Program-made: the position numbers and the translations under genes
Origin: Nocardioides sp. Soil805
GTDB lineage: Bacteria; Actinomycetota; Actinomycetes; Propionibacteriales; Nocardioidaceae
Assembly (NCBI RefSeq): GCF_001429625.1
Contig: NZ_LMSU01000001.1
Location: 129,498-193,497, forward strand
Direction of reading: 5' to 3'
Length of the DNA: 64,000 bases
The notes under the pieces: model-generated
Databases searched by the model: none
Told to the model about the DNA's origin: nothing
The model's input: only the letters and a program-made list of their open reading frames with translations
In this document: positions 6,769-17,443 of the stretch, one piece after another
Layout of the letters: each line of letters begins with the position of its first letter
How positions within the stretch are numbered: the first letter of the stretch is position 1

Positions 6769-8667
6769 TCACGCCTCGGCGGGCGCCACGTCGTCCTGGA
6801 ACTGCGTGGCGTAGAGCAGGGCGTAGAGACCGCCCTCGGCGAGCAGCGAGGTGTGGGTGCCGGACTGCACGACCCGGCCGTCCTCCATCACCAGGATCTG
6901 GTCGGCGTTGCGCACCGTGGAGAGCCGGTGGGCGATGACCAGCGAGGTGCGCTCCTCCAGGGCCGCGTCGAGGGCGCGCTGGACGGCGGCCTCCGACTCG
7001 CTGTCGAGGTGCGCTGTGGCCTCGTCGAGCACCACGATCGCCGGCGACTTGAGCAGCAGCCGCGCGATGGCCAGCCGCTGTCGCTCGCCGCCGGAGAGCC
7101 GGTAGCCGCGGTCGCCGACGACGGTGTCGAGGCCGTCGGGCAGACCGCGGACGAGGGCACCCACCTGAGCCGCCTCGAGGGCCGCCCAGATCTCCTCGTC
7201 CCCGGCGCCCGGACGGGCGTAGACGAGGTTGGCACGGATCGTGTCGTGGAACATGTGCGCGTCCTGGGTGACGTAGCCGACCGCGTCCTCCAGCGAGTCC
7301 AGGGTGACGTCCCGGACGTCCTGGCCGCCGACGCGGACGGTGCCGGACGTGGCGTCGTACAGGCGGGCGACGAGGTGGGTGACCGTCGTCTTGCCGGCCC
7401 CGGACGGACCGACCAGCGCCACCATCTGCCCGGGCTCGGCGACGAAGGAGATGCCGCTGAGGACCTCGCCGTTGTCCCGGGACTCGAGCCGGGCGACGTT
7501 CTCCAGCGACGCCAGCGAGACCTCGTCGGCGCCGGGGTAGGTGAACGACACGTCGTCGAACTCCAGGCGCGACGCCGTGCGGGGCAGCACCAGGGCGTCG
7601 GGCTTCTCCGCGACCAGCGACGGCAGGTCGAGCACCTCGAAGACGCGCTCGAAGCTGACCAGCGCCGTCATAACGTCGATGCGCACGTTGGACAGCCCCT
7701 GGAGCGGCCCGAGCAGCCGCAGGAGCAGCGTGGCGAGGGCGAAGAGGGTGCCGACCGTGAGCGCGTCGCGCAGCGCCAGGTGGCCGCCGACGCCGTAGAC
7801 CAGCGCCGTGGCGAGCGCCGGGACGAGCATCATCGCGGCACCGAAGATGCGGGTGATGAGCGAGATGCGCACGCCGAGGTCGCGGACCACGCCGGCCTTC
7901 TGCGCGAAGACGGCGTCCTCCTCGTCGCGGCGGCCGAAGAGCTTGAGCAGCATGGCCCCGCCGACGTTGAAGCGCTCGGTCATGGCGTTGCCGAGGTCGG
8001 CGTTGCCGTCCATCTGGTTGCGGGTCAGGCCGGCCAGCTTCGTGCCCACCACGCGCGAGGTGATCAGCAGGATCGGGAACAGCAGCAGGCACAGCAGGGT
8101 GACCTGCCAGCTGAGGGCCAGCATCGCGATGCCGACCACGACCACCGAGATCGAGTTGGAGACGGTGCTCGACAGGGTCGAGGTGAAGGCCCGCTGGGCG
8201 CCGATCACGTCGTTGTTGAGCCGCGAGACCAGCGCGCCGGTCTGGGTGCGGGTGAAGAACGCCAGGCTCTGGCGCTGCACGTGGCCGAAGACCTGGGTGC
8301 GGAGGTCGAAGATGAGGCCCTCGCCGATCCGGGAGGAGAACCAGCCGCCGAGCACCGCAAGTCCCGCGCTGACCACCGCGACCCCGGCCATGGCCAGGGC
8401 CAGCAGGGTGACCAGGGTGCCGTTCTGCCCCGTGATGCCGTCGTCGACGAGACGCTGCACCAGCAGCGGGTTGACCACCACGAGGCACGCGTCGACGACG
8501 GTGAGCAGCAGGAACACCGCGATCAGCCGCCGGTGCGGGCGCGCGAACGACAGCACGCGGCGTACGGTCTCGCGGCTCACGCCTCGCGGCACCTCCGACC
8601 GGTCCGTGCGCATGTGCCGGAAGACCGCACCTCGTCCGGCGCCACCGGCGCCACCCATCATCGACAT
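6769..8667 (-). CDS. ABC exporter, fused membrane and ATPase domains
   Basis: 632-residue half-transporter of the ABCB/MsbA type. Six membrane spans (about 45-330) are followed by an ATPase domain with GPSGAGKT (Walker A), LSGGERQR (signature), IVVLDEAT (Walker B) and an H-loop (IAHRLST). It would act as a homodimer exporting a lipid or hydrophobic drug; the substrate cannot be read from the sequence. The start has a strong GAGGAGG site 4 nt upstream. The promoter region carries a 14-bp palindrome between candidate -35 and -10 boxes, so repression by a dimeric regulator is likely. Confidence 0.9.
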   Translation of the reverse strand: MSMMGGAGGAGRGAVFRHMRTDRSEVPRGVSRETVRRVLSFARPHRRLIAVFLLLTVVDACLVVVNPLLVQRLVDDGITGQNGTLVTLLALAMAGVAVVSAGLAVLGGWFSSRIGEGLIFDLRTQVFGHVQRQSLAFFTRTQTGALVSRLNNDVIGAQRAFTSTLSSTVSNSISVVVVGIAMLALSWQVTLLCLLLFPILLITSRVVGTKLAGLTRNQMDGNADLGNAMTERFNVGGAMLLKLFGRRDEEDAVFAQKAGVVRDLGVRISLITRIFGAAMMLVPALATALVYGVGGHLALRDALTVGTLFALATLLLRLLGPLQGLSNVRIDVMTALVSFERVFEVLDLPSLVAEKPDALVLPRTASRLEFDDVSFTYPGADEVSLASLENVARLESRDNGEVLSGISFVAEPGQMVALVGPSGAGKTTVTHLVARLYDATSGTVRVGGQDVRDVTLDSLEDAVGYVTQDAHMFHDTIRANLVYARPGAGDEEIWAALEAAQVGALVRGLPDGLDTVVGDRGYRLSGGERQRLAIARLLLKSPAIVVLDEATAHLDSESEAAVQRALDAALEERTSLVIAHRLSTVRNADQILVMEDGRVVQSGTHTSLLAEGGLYALLYATQFQDDVAPAEA

Positions 8668-8707
8668 GTGACCTCCTCAGGTCCTGCTACGTCACGTCCC
8701 GATCGGG

Positions 8708-8738
8708 AGGCTAGGACTTCATGTCCACATGAGGACAA
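8708..8738 (-). promoter_or_regulatory. Promoter with palindromic operator for the ABC exporter
   Basis: On the minus strand, TTGTCC (8733-8738) and TAGCCT (8708-8713) are spaced by 19 nt. The perfect palindrome TCATGTCCACATGA (8719-8732) fills the spacer. A second palindrome, CCCGATCGGG (8698-8707), follows the -10. An operator between -35 and -10 is the classic position for a repressor. Confidence 0.5.
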
Positions 8739-8755
8739 GTCGGCGGTGCTCCTGC

Positions 8756-10354
<1,599 letters not shown>

Positions 10355-10362
10355 CGCTGCCC

Positions 10363-10368
10363 AGTCTA
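10363..10368 (-). promoter_or_regulatory. -10 box of the ABC-F gene
   Basis: Minus-strand TAGACT, 8 nt before the ATG at 10354; leaderless arrangement. Confidence 0.5.
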
Positions 10369-10425
10369 CGGAGATCCGACCCACCCTTTGGAATCGGCGC
10401 TGACGCACGATCGGCCGCGGGCGCG

Positions 10426-10431
10426 TTAGCC
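10426..10431 (+). promoter_or_regulatory. -10 box of the zinc metallopeptidase gene
   Basis: TAGCCT about 40 nt upstream of the ATG at 10471. Here a short leader with GAAAGG (8 nt from the start) is expected, unlike most promoters in this window. Confidence 0.4.
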
Positions 10432-10470
10432 TGCCCCCCGACCACCCTGCTCCGTCGAAAGGCGCTCCTC

Positions 10471-11409
10471 ATGCGGTTCAACCCGAAGGCTGACATCAGC
10501 GGGGGTCGCGTCGGCGATGCCGGCCGTGGCGGCGGCGGTGGCGGGGGCGGCGGCCCCATGCGGATCCCGATGCCCGGCGGCACCAAGGCGGGCGGCGGCA
10601 TCGGCGGCATCCTGGTGATCATCCTGTTCCTCGTGCTGACCCAGTGCATGGGCGGCGGCGGCAGCACCGGCACCGGGATCGACCCGTCCGGCCAGGGCGG
10701 CAACCCCTCGGGCCTCGACGAGGACAGCGACCGCTACGCCAACTGCAAGACCGGCGCCGACGCCAACGACGACGTCGACTGCGCCCGCAAGGCGGTGGCC
10801 TACTCCCTCGAGCAGTACTGGGCGAAGACCCTGCCCGAGCAGGGCGGGACCGAGTTCACGCCGGCCCAGATCATCACCTTCAGCGGCGGCGTCGGCACCG
10901 GGTGCGGCCAGGCCACCTCCCAGGTCGGCCCGTTCTACTGCCCGGCCGACCAGCAGGTCTACCTCGACACCACGTTCTTCTCCGACGTGCTCGAGGGCCA
11001 GCTCGGCGGCCAGGGCGGCGACTTCGTCGAGCCCTACGTCCTCGGCCACGAGTACGGCCACCACATCCAGAACCTCCTCGGCACGATGGGCCGGGTCCGC
11101 ACCCAGCAGGGACCCGAGTCCGACGCGGTGCGGCTCGAGCTGCAGGCCGACTGCTACGCCGGCATGTGGACTCGCGACGCCAGCGACGGTGACGGCATCC
11201 TCGCCGACCTCGACGAGGGCGACATCAACGAGGCCATCGACTCGGCCAAGACCGTCGGCGACGACCGCATCCAGCAGAAGTCGGGCCAGCGCGTCGACCC
11301 CGAGGGCTGGACCCACGGGTCGTCGGAGCAGCGCGTGCGCTGGTTCACCACGGGCTACGAGCAGGGCACGCTGCAGGCCTGCGACACGTTCGCGGCCGAC
11401 CAGCTCTGA
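10471..11409 (+). CDS. Neutral zinc metallopeptidase (YpfJ family)
   Basis: 312 residues. A Gly-rich N-terminus (a run of nine Gly near 20-28) precedes one membrane span (about 46-58, ending LTQCM). The extracytoplasmic catalytic domain carries HEYGH at 193-197 followed by a downstream Glu-rich helix (LELQADCYAG), the zincin arrangement of the YpfJ/KPN_02809 family. Several Cys pairs (NC...DC, GC...YC) may form disulfides outside the cell. The physiological substrate is unknown. Convergent with the phosphotransferase gene across a long hairpin. Confidence 0.88.
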   Translation: MRFNPKADISGGRVGDAGRGGGGGGGGGPMRIPMPGGTKAGGGIGGILVIILFLVLTQCMGGGGSTGTGIDPSGQGGNPSGLDEDSDRYANCKTGADANDDVDCARKAVAYSLEQYWAKTLPEQGGTEFTPAQIITFSGGVGTGCGQATSQVGPFYCPADQQVYLDTTFFSDVLEGQLGGQGGDFVEPYVLGHEYGHHIQNLLGTMGRVRTQQGPESDAVRLELQADCYAGMWTRDASDGDGILADLDEGDINEAIDSAKTVGDDRIQQKSGQRVDPEGWTHGSSEQRVRWFTTGYEQGTLQACDTFAADQL

Positions 11410-11422
11410 GCCTCATCTCGGC

Positions 11423-11483
11423 GTAGTCCGTGACGATCGGACCCCGGACCGCCCGGTTCGAGGGTCCGATCGTCACGGACTAC
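11423..11483. terminator. Long perfect hairpin between convergent genes
   Basis: A 22-bp perfect inverted repeat, arms 11423-11444 and 11462-11483 (starts GTAGTCCGTGACGATC), with a 17-nt loop. It lies between the zinc peptidase and phosphotransferase stop codons, and probably terminates both. The stem is unusually long and has no mismatch. Confidence 0.7.
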
Positions 11484-11501
11484 CCAGCCGCCGGCCCGGT
11501 C

Positions 11502-12404
11502 TCAGCCGAGCAGGGCCTCGATCTGGGTCACCTGGCGCTGCATCGCGACGATGTACGGCGCGACGGCGGGGTGGCGGAACTTGCCGGCGAGCGCGCCCTC
11601 CCCGTCGGCGACCCGGCTCAGCGCCCAGTCGACGCGGGTGAGCGCGGTGTAGACGGCCGTCACCTGGGCTCCGAGCGCGGCCTGCTCCCGGGTCGCGAGC
11701 CCCGCGGGGAGGCCCTCGACGTAGGCGTCCAGCAGCGGCTCGAAGCCCTCGCGCGACGAGAGGGACAGGTAGCCGAGGTCGGCGCCCACCGGGCCGGTGC
11801 CCAGGTGCGACCAGTCGATGGCGACGGCGTCGTCGCCGGCGCGCACCGGCACGTTGGCCGCCACCGGGTCCCCGTGCTGGGCGACGCGCGGCAGCTCGTC
11901 GCAGCGCCCGAGCCACGACTCGCGACGGCTCCAGAGGTGCTCGGCGATGTCGGCGGTCGGTGTGCGCGCCAGGGTGCGCCACCCGCCGCGCCGCTCCACG
12001 AGCGCCAGCCGGGTGCGCAGCTGTCCGCTGGCCAGCCAGGGCTCGCCGCCGAGGTCCGCACCCGCGAAGCGGCCGAGGCTGTGGGCGATGAACAGGCCGG
12101 TGGGCGCCTCGCCCACCACCCGCTCGTGCACGACCGTCACGCCGTCGTCGTCCTCCTCGATGCGCACGACCACCGCCTCCCGCAGTCCGGGCGTGCGGCG
12201 TACGACGCCCGCGAGCGCCACGTCGGCGGCCCGGCGCCAGTAGTTGGCGTCGCGGGGATCGGACAGGCCGGGCGGGTCGGGCGGCTCCGGGGCGGCCAGC
12301 CGCTTGACCACGACCTCGCGACCGTCCTCGACCGCGGACCACACCCCGAACGTGGACGGGCCGGCGCCCGGGAGGCGCTGCCAACCGGGCTCGGGCTGCC
12401 ACAT
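11502..12404 (-). CDS. Aminoglycoside-phosphotransferase-fold kinase
   Basis: 300 residues of the APH/choline-kinase superfamily. The Brenner-type catalytic loop HGDPVAAN (His177, Asp179, Asn184) and the metal-binding Asp197 in AIDW are intact; an N-terminal lobe Lys is in VVVKRLAA. The substrate is unknown; such genes are common in actinobacteria and seldom confer resistance. The ATG at 12404 is supported by a TAGCGT box 7 nt upstream. It is 10 nt downstream of the ABC permease stop and could also be read from that operon. Confidence 0.85.
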   Translation of the reverse strand: MWQPEPGWQRLPGAGPSTFGVWSAVEDGREVVVKRLAAPEPPDPPGLSDPRDANYWRRAADVALAGVVRRTPGLREAVVVRIEEDDDGVTVVHERVVGEAPTGLFIAHSLGRFAGADLGGEPWLASGQLRTRLALVERRGGWRTLARTPTADIAEHLWSRRESWLGRCDELPRVAQHGDPVAANVPVRAGDDAVAIDWSHLGTGPVGADLGYLSLSSREGFEPLLDAYVEGLPAGLATREQAALGAQVTAVYTALTRVDWALSRVADGEGALAGKFRHPAVAPYIVAMQRQVTQIEALLG

Positions 12405-12411
12405 GGCGAGG

Positions 12412-12417
12412 ACGCTA
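12412..12417 (-). promoter_or_regulatory. -10 box of the phosphotransferase gene
   Basis: Minus-strand TAGCGT, 7 nt before the ATG at 12404. It partly overlaps the last codons of the upstream permease gene. Confidence 0.45.
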
Positions 12418-13992
12418 GCGGACCTCGACGTCGCGGCGCGTGAACGCCGCGACCCCGGCCCCGCCCAGCACGGCGGCGAGCGCCGTGAGAGCGAGGAAGG
12501 GGGCCCACCGGAAGTCCTCGGCCGGCACCAGCGCCAGGTGGTGGAACGGGGACAACCCCTGCAGCCGCTCGGGGATGGAGAGGAGCTCGCCGAACATCAG
12601 CACCACGACCGCATACCCGAGCACCAGCCAGGCCAGGCCGGCCAGGCGCGGCGCCAGCCCGAAGAGCAGGCTGGCCACGGCGGCTGTCGCCAGCACCGGC
12701 GCGACGTACGGCACGGTGGCGACGGTGAGGTCGACCACCGCGGCGTCGTCCCCGGTCACCAGGGCGTAGCCGGAGCCGAGCCCGAGCCCGGCGGCCAGCA
12801 CGACGACGACGGAGCCCGCCACCGTGACCGCCATGGAGGCCAGGAGCCACCGGGTCCGGGACAGGCCGGTCGCGAGCAGCACCTCGACGCGCCCCACGTC
12901 CTCGTCGCCGCGCGGGCGCAGGGCGCTGCTGACGGCGAAGCCGCACGACATCAGCGCCAGCAGCACGATGGCCGTGGCGTAGAAGCCGTCCACCAGGTCG
13001 CCCGCGCCGCGGGCGAACATGTCGCGGCTGAGCTCGCTGTCGCCGATCAGGTCGCCCACGTCCGAGCCCATGGACCCGTAGGCCAGCCCCATCAGCCACA
13101 TCCCGATCGCCCAGCCGATGACGGAGCCCCGCTGGAGGCGCGTGGCCAGGCCGAGGCCGCGGGTCAGCGCGGCGGACGCGCGGGCCGGTCCGGGACGCGT
13201 CGGCAGCACCCCGGCGCCGAAGTCACGGCGCGCGAAGACCCACAGGGCCGCGGCGAGGGCCAGCACGGCCGCGGCGAGCAGCGGCAGCATCGGCCACCAC
13301 CGCAGCCCTGAGAACGCGTACATCCCCTGGTACCAGCCGATCGGCGAGATCCAGGTGAGGAACGGGGTGCCCACGTCACCGATGGCGCGCAGCACGTAGG
13401 CGACGGCGAGCACGGCGCCCGCCAGCCCGTACGCCGCGCGGGCGCCGCCGGTCAGCTGGGCCGCGAGGAGCGCGGTGCCCGTGAACACGGCGCCCACCGC
13501 GGCGAGGCCGACGCCGAGGGCGACCGAGTCGGCCACCGCGAGCGGCACGGAGACGAGGCTGGCCGCCACGAGGGCGCCGGCCAGCACGTTGGCGACGAGC
13601 GCCACCAGCACGGCGGCCACCGTCGGCGCCGCGCGCCCGATGGCGGCCGCGCGCAGCAGCTCGTCGCGCCCCGACTCCTCCTCGGCCCGCGTGTGCCGCA
13701 CGACGAGGAACATCGACATGAGGCCCACCACGATCGCCCCGAAGGCCGTCGCCTGCCAGGTCACCTGTCCCCCGACGGTGTTGAGCGCGCGTGCCGGGCC
13801 GGCCATCGAGATGAGTGCGGCGTTGCCCTCCATGCTGGCCGCCGCCGCGTCGAACTCGGCCTGCGTGGCGTAGAGGCCCTTCACGCTCACGGCCTGTGAC
13901 CAGTAGAGCACCGTCGTGCCCAGCGACCACCACGTCAGCATCCAGCGGTCCCGCCACAGGAAGTGGCGCAGCAGGGTCCAGGTCCCGGTCAC
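12415..13992 (-). CDS. ABC exporter permease, antibiotic/polyketide type
   Basis: 525-residue integral membrane protein with about 12 hydrophobic segments in two similar halves, each half ending near an RRD motif ([18 protein letters not shown]). This resembles the exporter-of-polyketide-antibiotics permeases of actinobacteria. The GTG start overlaps the stop of the upstream ATPase by 4 nt (GTGA), so the two are translationally coupled and form one transporter. The exported compound is not known. Confidence 0.85.
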   Translation of the reverse strand: MTGTWTLLRHFLWRDRWMLTWWSLGTTVLYWSQAVSVKGLYATQAEFDAAAASMEGNAALISMAGPARALNTVGGQVTWQATAFGAIVVGLMSMFLVVRHTRAEEESGRDELLRAAAIGRAAPTVAAVLVALVANVLAGALVAASLVSVPLAVADSVALGVGLAAVGAVFTGTALLAAQLTGGARAAYGLAGAVLAVAYVLRAIGDVGTPFLTWISPIGWYQGMYAFSGLRWWPMLPLLAAAVLALAAALWVFARRDFGAGVLPTRPGPARASAALTRGLGLATRLQRGSVIGWAIGMWLMGLAYGSMGSDVGDLIGDSELSRDMFARGAGDLVDGFYATAIVLLALMSCGFAVSSALRPRGDEDVGRVEVLLATGLSRTRWLLASMAVTVAGSVVVVLAAGLGLGSGYALVTGDDAAVVDLTVATVPYVAPVLATAAVASLLFGLAPRLAGLAWLVLGYAVVVLMFGELLSIPERLQGLSPFHHLALVPAEDFRWAPFLALTALAAVLGGAGVAAFTRRDVEVR

Positions 13993-14888
13993 GGGGGCGG
14001 CTTCGTGTGGTCGCCGTAGTGGCGCAGGAACAGCTCCTCCAACGTCGGGGGCGTCGCCGTCAGGGACGCCACACCCGCCTCCTGGATGATCCCCAGCGCC
14101 TCCCCGAGCCGGGCGGTGTCGACCTCGAAGAAGACCCGGTGACCGTCGATCTCCAGGTCGTGCACACCGGACAGCCCGTCGAGACCGGCCAGGGGGCGCA
14201 CCGTCTCGGCCGCCACGGAGGTGCGCGTGAGGTGCCGCAGCTCGCTCAGGGTGCCGGTCTCGACCCGGCGCCCGGCCCTGATGATGCTCACCCGGTCGCA
14301 CAGCCTCTCGACCTCGGCCAGGATGTGGCTGGAGAGCAGCACCGTGCGCCCGCTGTCGCGGAAGTGGTCGACGCACTCCTGGAAGACCGACTCCATGAGC
14401 GGGTCCAGCCCGCTCGTCGGCTCGTCGAGGACGAGGAGCTCGACGTCACTGGCCAGGGCGGCCACCAGGGCGACCTTCTGCCGGTTCCCCTTCGAGTAGG
14501 CGCGCCCCTTCTTGGTCGGGTCGAGCTCGAAGCGCTCGAGCAGCTCGGCCCTCCGACGCTCGTCCAGGCCTCCCCGGAGCCGGCCGAGCAGGTCGATGAC
14601 CTCGCCTCCGGTCAGGGAGGGCCACAGGTTGACCTCGCCCGGGACGTAGGCCAGCCGGCGGTGCAGGTCCGCCGCGTGGGCCCACGGGTCGCTGCCGAAC
14701 AGCCGCACCTCACCGCCGTCCTTGCGCAGCATGCCGAGCAGCACCCGGATGGTGGTGGACTTGCCCGAGCCGTTGGGTCCCAGGAAGCCGTGGATCTCGC
14801 CCTGCGCGACGTCGAGGTCCAGGCCGTCCAGGGCACGCACGTGCCCGAACGTCTTGACCAGGCCGGAGATCTCGATGGGATCAGCCAC
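13989..14888 (-). CDS. ABC exporter ATPase (DrrA-like)
   Basis: 299 residues. Walker [10 protein letters not shown] is at 37-45, Walker B is [13 protein letters not shown], and the H-loop is SSHIL. The signature loop reads YSKGNRQK instead of LSGGQ, a variant seen in this exporter family. The C-terminal domain ends [10 protein letters not shown] as in DrrA proteins. It partners the coupled permease. The GTG start at 14888 has TAGCAT 7 nt upstream, suggesting a leaderless mRNA. Confidence 0.9.
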   Translation of the reverse strand: MADPIEISGLVKTFGHVRALDGLDLDVAQGEIHGFLGPNGSGKSTTIRVLLGMLRKDGGEVRLFGSDPWAHAADLHRRLAYVPGEVNLWPSLTGGEVIDLLGRLRGGLDERRRAELLERFELDPTKKGRAYSKGNRQKVALVAALASDVELLVLDEPTSGLDPLMESVFQECVDHFRDSGRTVLLSSHILAEVERLCDRVSIIRAGRRVETGTLSELRHLTRTSVAAETVRPLAGLDGLSGVHDLEIDGHRVFFEVDTARLGEALGIIQEAGVASLTATPPTLEELFLRHYGDHTKPPP

Positions 14889-14895
14889 GGGACCG

Positions 14896-14901
14896 ATGCT
14901 A
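14896..14901 (-). promoter_or_regulatory. -10 box of the ABC exporter operon
   Basis: Minus-strand TAGCAT, 7 nt before the GTG at 14888; leaderless arrangement. Confidence 0.45.
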
Positions 14902-14929
14902 CGGCCCGCGGGGCCGGCGCCGCGGTCGA

Positions 14930-15532
14930 TCAGGCGTTGGTGACGTCGACGCCGAGCGACTGTCCGTCCGCGACCGCCTGGTCGAGCACCGCGCGGCGCG
15001 GGTCCGGCACGGCGAGCCACGGCTCGACGACCCGCAGCCCGGTCAGCCGGACGTCGCCGAGCACCTCCTCGACGGCGGTGCGGTCTCCCCCGGTCACCAC
15101 CGGCCCGGGACGCAGGATGCGGGCCGCGTGCTCGGCGGCCGCCTCGTAGGCCTGCCGGGCCTGGTTGTCGCGCCGGCGCGCGAAGCGCTGCTGGCTTTGC
15201 CCGCCGGCCTTGGTCCGGCCCTGGACGTGGCGCTGGCCGATCTTGTGCTCGACCATCCGCGGCCCCTCGAGGCGGGCCACGGCGAAGCCGCCCTTGCGCA
15301 CCAGCAGCACCCCCCACCGGTCCGGAGGAGTCGCCGCGGCGAGCAGGCCCGCGACGTCGGGGACGCCGTCGTACGACGCCGCGAGCGGCAGCCGGGCGAC
15401 GAACGACGAGCCGTCGTCGGCCTCCCCGCGCAGCGCTCCGCCCACGACGGCGTACGAGGTCGGGCCGTGCCGGGCCACGAAGTTGTCGACCCAGCGCTCG
15501 AGGCGCGCGGGCGGGACCAGGACGAGGGGCAC
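14930..15532 (-). CDS. acVLRF1 family peptidyl-tRNA hydrolase
   Basis: 200 residues with the eRF1/Vms1-like catalytic loop: GGQ at 110-112 in [14 protein letters not shown]. This pattern defines actinobacterial Vms1-like release factors (acVLRF1), expected to hydrolyse peptidyl-tRNA on stalled ribosomes or split large subunits as part of ribosome rescue. The role here follows from the family, not from context. The stop of the NYN gene lies 3 nt upstream of its start, so co-transcription with the NYN and ASCH-like genes is likely; an RNA-quality-control grouping is tempting but unproven. Confidence 0.8.
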   Translation of the reverse strand: MPLVLVPPARLERWVDNFVARHGPTSYAVVGGALRGEADDGSSFVARLPLAASYDGVPDVAGLLAAATPPDRWGVLLVRKGGFAVARLEGPRMVEHKIGQRHVQGRTKAGGQSQQRFARRRDNQARQAYEAAAEHAARILRPGPVVTGGDRTAVEEVLGDVRLTGLRVVEPWLAVPDPRRAVLDQAVADGQSLGVDVTNA

Positions 15533-15535
15533 GGC

Positions 15536-16081
15536 TCAGAGGAAGTCGAGCGGGTCGAACTGGTCGATGGGGATGACGCGCACCCGCGGGAGCGCGGAGG
15601 TGAAGGCGCCGACGTCGTGCTCGAGGTCGATGATCCGCAGGCCGGGCAGCCCGCGGAAGGACCCGTTGACGAACTCGTTGAAGCCGACGACCCCGACCTG
15701 CCGGCTGCCGTCGCACAGCCGCGACACCTGGTCGACGAAGTCACCGTCGTGGCTGACCAGGACGACGTCGGCGTCGCGCTCGACCAGCGCCTCGGCCGTG
15801 CGCTGGATGGCGATGTCGACGACCTTGCCCGGCCCGCTGAGCGGGACCGGCTTGAAGCCGATCGCGATCAGGGCCTGGACGAAGGTGGTGGGCAGCTCCG
15901 AGCCGACGGCGAGGAAGAAGAGGCCGGTGACGTCCTGGTCGAAGGCGCGCTCGGTCCACTCCAGGAGCCGGTCCCAGCGGGGTCGCTCCTCGGGTCGCGG
16001 GCGACGTCCGAGGATCGAGTTGCCGAGGGTCGCGTCGATGTTCTCGCCGTCGACGAGGAGGTACGTCGTGCGCCCGGCCAC
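15536..16081 (-). CDS. NYN domain protein (PIN-like nuclease fold)
   Basis: 181 residues. LLVDGENID near the N-terminus and [14 protein letters not shown] in the middle supply the Asp cluster expected of NYN/PIN-type metal-dependent ribonucleases. The interior [12 protein letters not shown] and [14 protein letters not shown] fit the same fold. It is 3 nt from the ASCH-like gene upstream and 3 nt from acVLRF1 downstream. The RNA target is unknown. Confidence 0.85.
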   Translation of the reverse strand: MAGRTTYLLVDGENIDATLGNSILGRRPRPEERPRWDRLLEWTERAFDQDVTGLFFLAVGSELPTTFVQALIAIGFKPVPLSGPGKVVDIAIQRTAEALVERDADVVLVSHDGDFVDQVSRLCDGSRQVGVVGFNEFVNGSFRGLPGLRIIDLEHDVGAFTSALPRVRVIPIDQFDPLDFL

Positions 16082-16084
16082 GGG

Positions 16085-16468
16085 TCAGGCGCCCTGGTAG
16101 ACGACGCGGAAGCTCTCGCGCACCTCGCCGTCGACGACCTCAACGGCCGTGACCTCGACGAGCGCCCGTGGCCGGCCCTCGCCGTCGCACAGGATCGAGA
16201 GCACGCCCTCCTCCGGCAGCACGCCGGCGTGGTCGGCGAGCGGGGCGGTGGTCGTGCCCTCCTCGTCGGCCAGCGCCGCCGTGACGAACGCCTCGGCCTC
16301 GGCCGGGTCGGCGCCGTAGGACCAGGCCGGCGGCGGGACCGACTCGAGCGGCGTGGGCCCGAAGTACGACGGTGCGGCGTTGAGCTTGGCGTGCATGCGC
16401 GCGACGTCCCAGAAGGCGCGGACCTCCGGGTGGTCCGGCTCGGCCAGGGTCGCGTCGGCGTCACTCAT
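16085..16468 (-). CDS. ASCH-domain-like protein
   Basis: 127 residues. The pattern HPEVRAFWDVAR, AWSYGADPAEAEAFVTAAL, LPEEGVLSILCDGEGRPRALVEVT resembles ASCH (PUA-like) proteins of actinobacteria, which bind RNA or act as nucleoside amidohydrolases. The canonical KTAT segment is weak here (EGTTTAPL), so the assignment is tentative. First gene of the ASCH-NYN-acVLRF1 set; the ATG has TAGGGT 6 nt upstream. Confidence 0.6.
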   Translation of the reverse strand: MSDADATLAEPDHPEVRAFWDVARMHAKLNAAPSYFGPTPLESVPPPAWSYGADPAEAEAFVTAALADEEGTTTAPLADHAGVLPEEGVLSILCDGEGRPRALVEVTAVEVVDGEVRESFRVVYQGA

Positions 16469-16474
16469 GCCCGA

Positions 16475-16480
16475 ACCCTA
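16475..16480 (-). promoter_or_regulatory. -10 box of the ASCH-NYN-acVLRF1 operon
   Basis: Minus-strand TAGGGT, 6 nt before the ATG at 16468; leaderless arrangement. Confidence 0.5.
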
Positions 16481-16499
16481 GCCGCAGCCATGGGGCACG

Positions 16500-16553
16500 G
16501 GTTTCGACCCGCCCGTCGCGACCTCGCGTGCTCGGCCGCGGGGCTCGCTCAAC
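16500..16553. repeat. Possible dispersed GTTTCGA...CTCAACC repeat element
   Basis: The gap between sufT and the ASCH promoter holds a sequence opening GTTTCGACCCGCCCGTCG and closing CTCGCTCAACC. This layout resembles a dispersed repeat I recall from Nocardioides-type genomes (GGTTTCGAGACG...CTCCTCAACC). A clearer relative lies inside uvrC. The flanks to about 16592 contain nothing else I recognise. Confidence 0.35.
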
Positions 16554-16592
16554 CGCTTCGCGTTCGCGTCCCGGCTTCGCCGGTACACGAGC

Positions 16593-17000
16593 TCAGACGT
16601 TGAAGCCCAGCGCCCGCAGCTGCTCGCGACCGTCGTCGGTGATCTTGTCCGGGCCCCACGGCGGCATCCACACCCAGTTGATGGCCACGTCGTTGACGAG
16701 GCCCTCCAGGGCGGAGTTGGTCTGGTCCTGGATGACGTCGGTCAGCGGGCAGGCCGCCGAGGTCAGCGTCATGTCGATGACGGCGTTGCTGCCCTCGTCG
16801 ACGTGCACGCCGTAGACCAGGCCGAGGTCGACGACGTTGATCCCGAGCTCGGGGTCCACGACGTCCTTCATCGCCTCGGTGACGTCGTCGACGGTGACGG
16901 TGCTGGTGCCACCGCCGGCGGCGGGCACGTCGGGCAGGTCGCCGTGGTCGACGGGGTGCGCGGCGGTCTGGGCCGGGGCACCGGTGCTGTCGTTGGTCAT
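16593..17000 (-). CDS. SUF metal-sulfur cluster assembly factor (SufT/MIP18 type)
   Basis: 135 residues. A 35-residue Thr/Ala/Pro-rich N-terminus precedes a DUF59/MIP18 domain with VVDPELGINVVDLGLVY and the Cys-containing loop SAACPLTDVIQDQ. The C-terminus WVWMPPWGPDKIT is typical of PaaD/SufT-like factors that help deliver Fe-S clusters to target proteins. Last gene of the suf operon; its ATG overlaps the sufU stop by 4 nt (ATGA). Confidence 0.9.
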   Translation of the reverse strand: MTNDSTGAPAQTAAHPVDHGDLPDVPAAGGGTSTVTVDDVTEAMKDVVDPELGINVVDLGLVYGVHVDEGSNAVIDMTLTSAACPLTDVIQDQTNSALEGLVNDVAINWVWMPPWGPDKITDDGREQLRALGFNV

Positions 17001-17443
17001 GCCTTCTCCTTCTCGAGACTCTGTGCGGTCGCGTCCTTCCACGCCATCCAGGACAGGAGGGCGCACTTGACGCGGGCGGGGAACTTGGCGACGCCGGCGA
17101 ACGCGATGCCGTCCCCGAGGACGTCCTCGTCGGGCTCGACCTGGCCCTTGCCCTGCATCAGCTCCAGGAACGTCTGGTGGATCGACATGGCCTCGTCGAC
17201 GTCCTTGCCGATGAGCAGGTCGGCCATCACCGAGGCGGAGGCCTGCGAGATCGAGCAACCCATGGCGTCGTACGACACGTCGGAGACCACGCCGTCGGCG
17301 AGGTGGACGCGGAGCGTCAGCTCGTCGCCGCAGGTGGGGTTGACGTGGTGCACCTCCGCCTCGTACGGGTCGCGCAGGCCCGCGTGGTGGGGGTGCTTGT
17401 AGTGGTCCAGGATGATCTCCTGGTAGAGCGAGTCGAGGTCCAT
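16997..17443 (-). CDS. sufU: Fe-S assembly sulfurtransferase SufU
   Basis: 148 residues. Zinc ligands of SufU are all present: Cys38 and Asp40 (NPTCGDE), Cys63 (MGCSISQAS) and Cys127 (VKCALLSW), plus the insertion that separates SufU from IscU. SufU accepts persulfide sulfur from SufS and passes it to the SufBCD scaffold. The ATG overlaps the sufS stop by 1 nt (TGATG) and the gene's stop overlaps the next start by 4 nt. Confidence 0.95.
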   Translation of the reverse strand: MDLDSLYQEIILDHYKHPHHAGLRDPYEAEVHHVNPTCGDELTLRVHLADGVVSDVSYDAMGCSISQASASVMADLLIGKDVDEAMSIHQTFLELMQGKGQVEPDEDVLGDGIAFAGVAKFPARVKCALLSWMAWKDATAQSLEKEKA

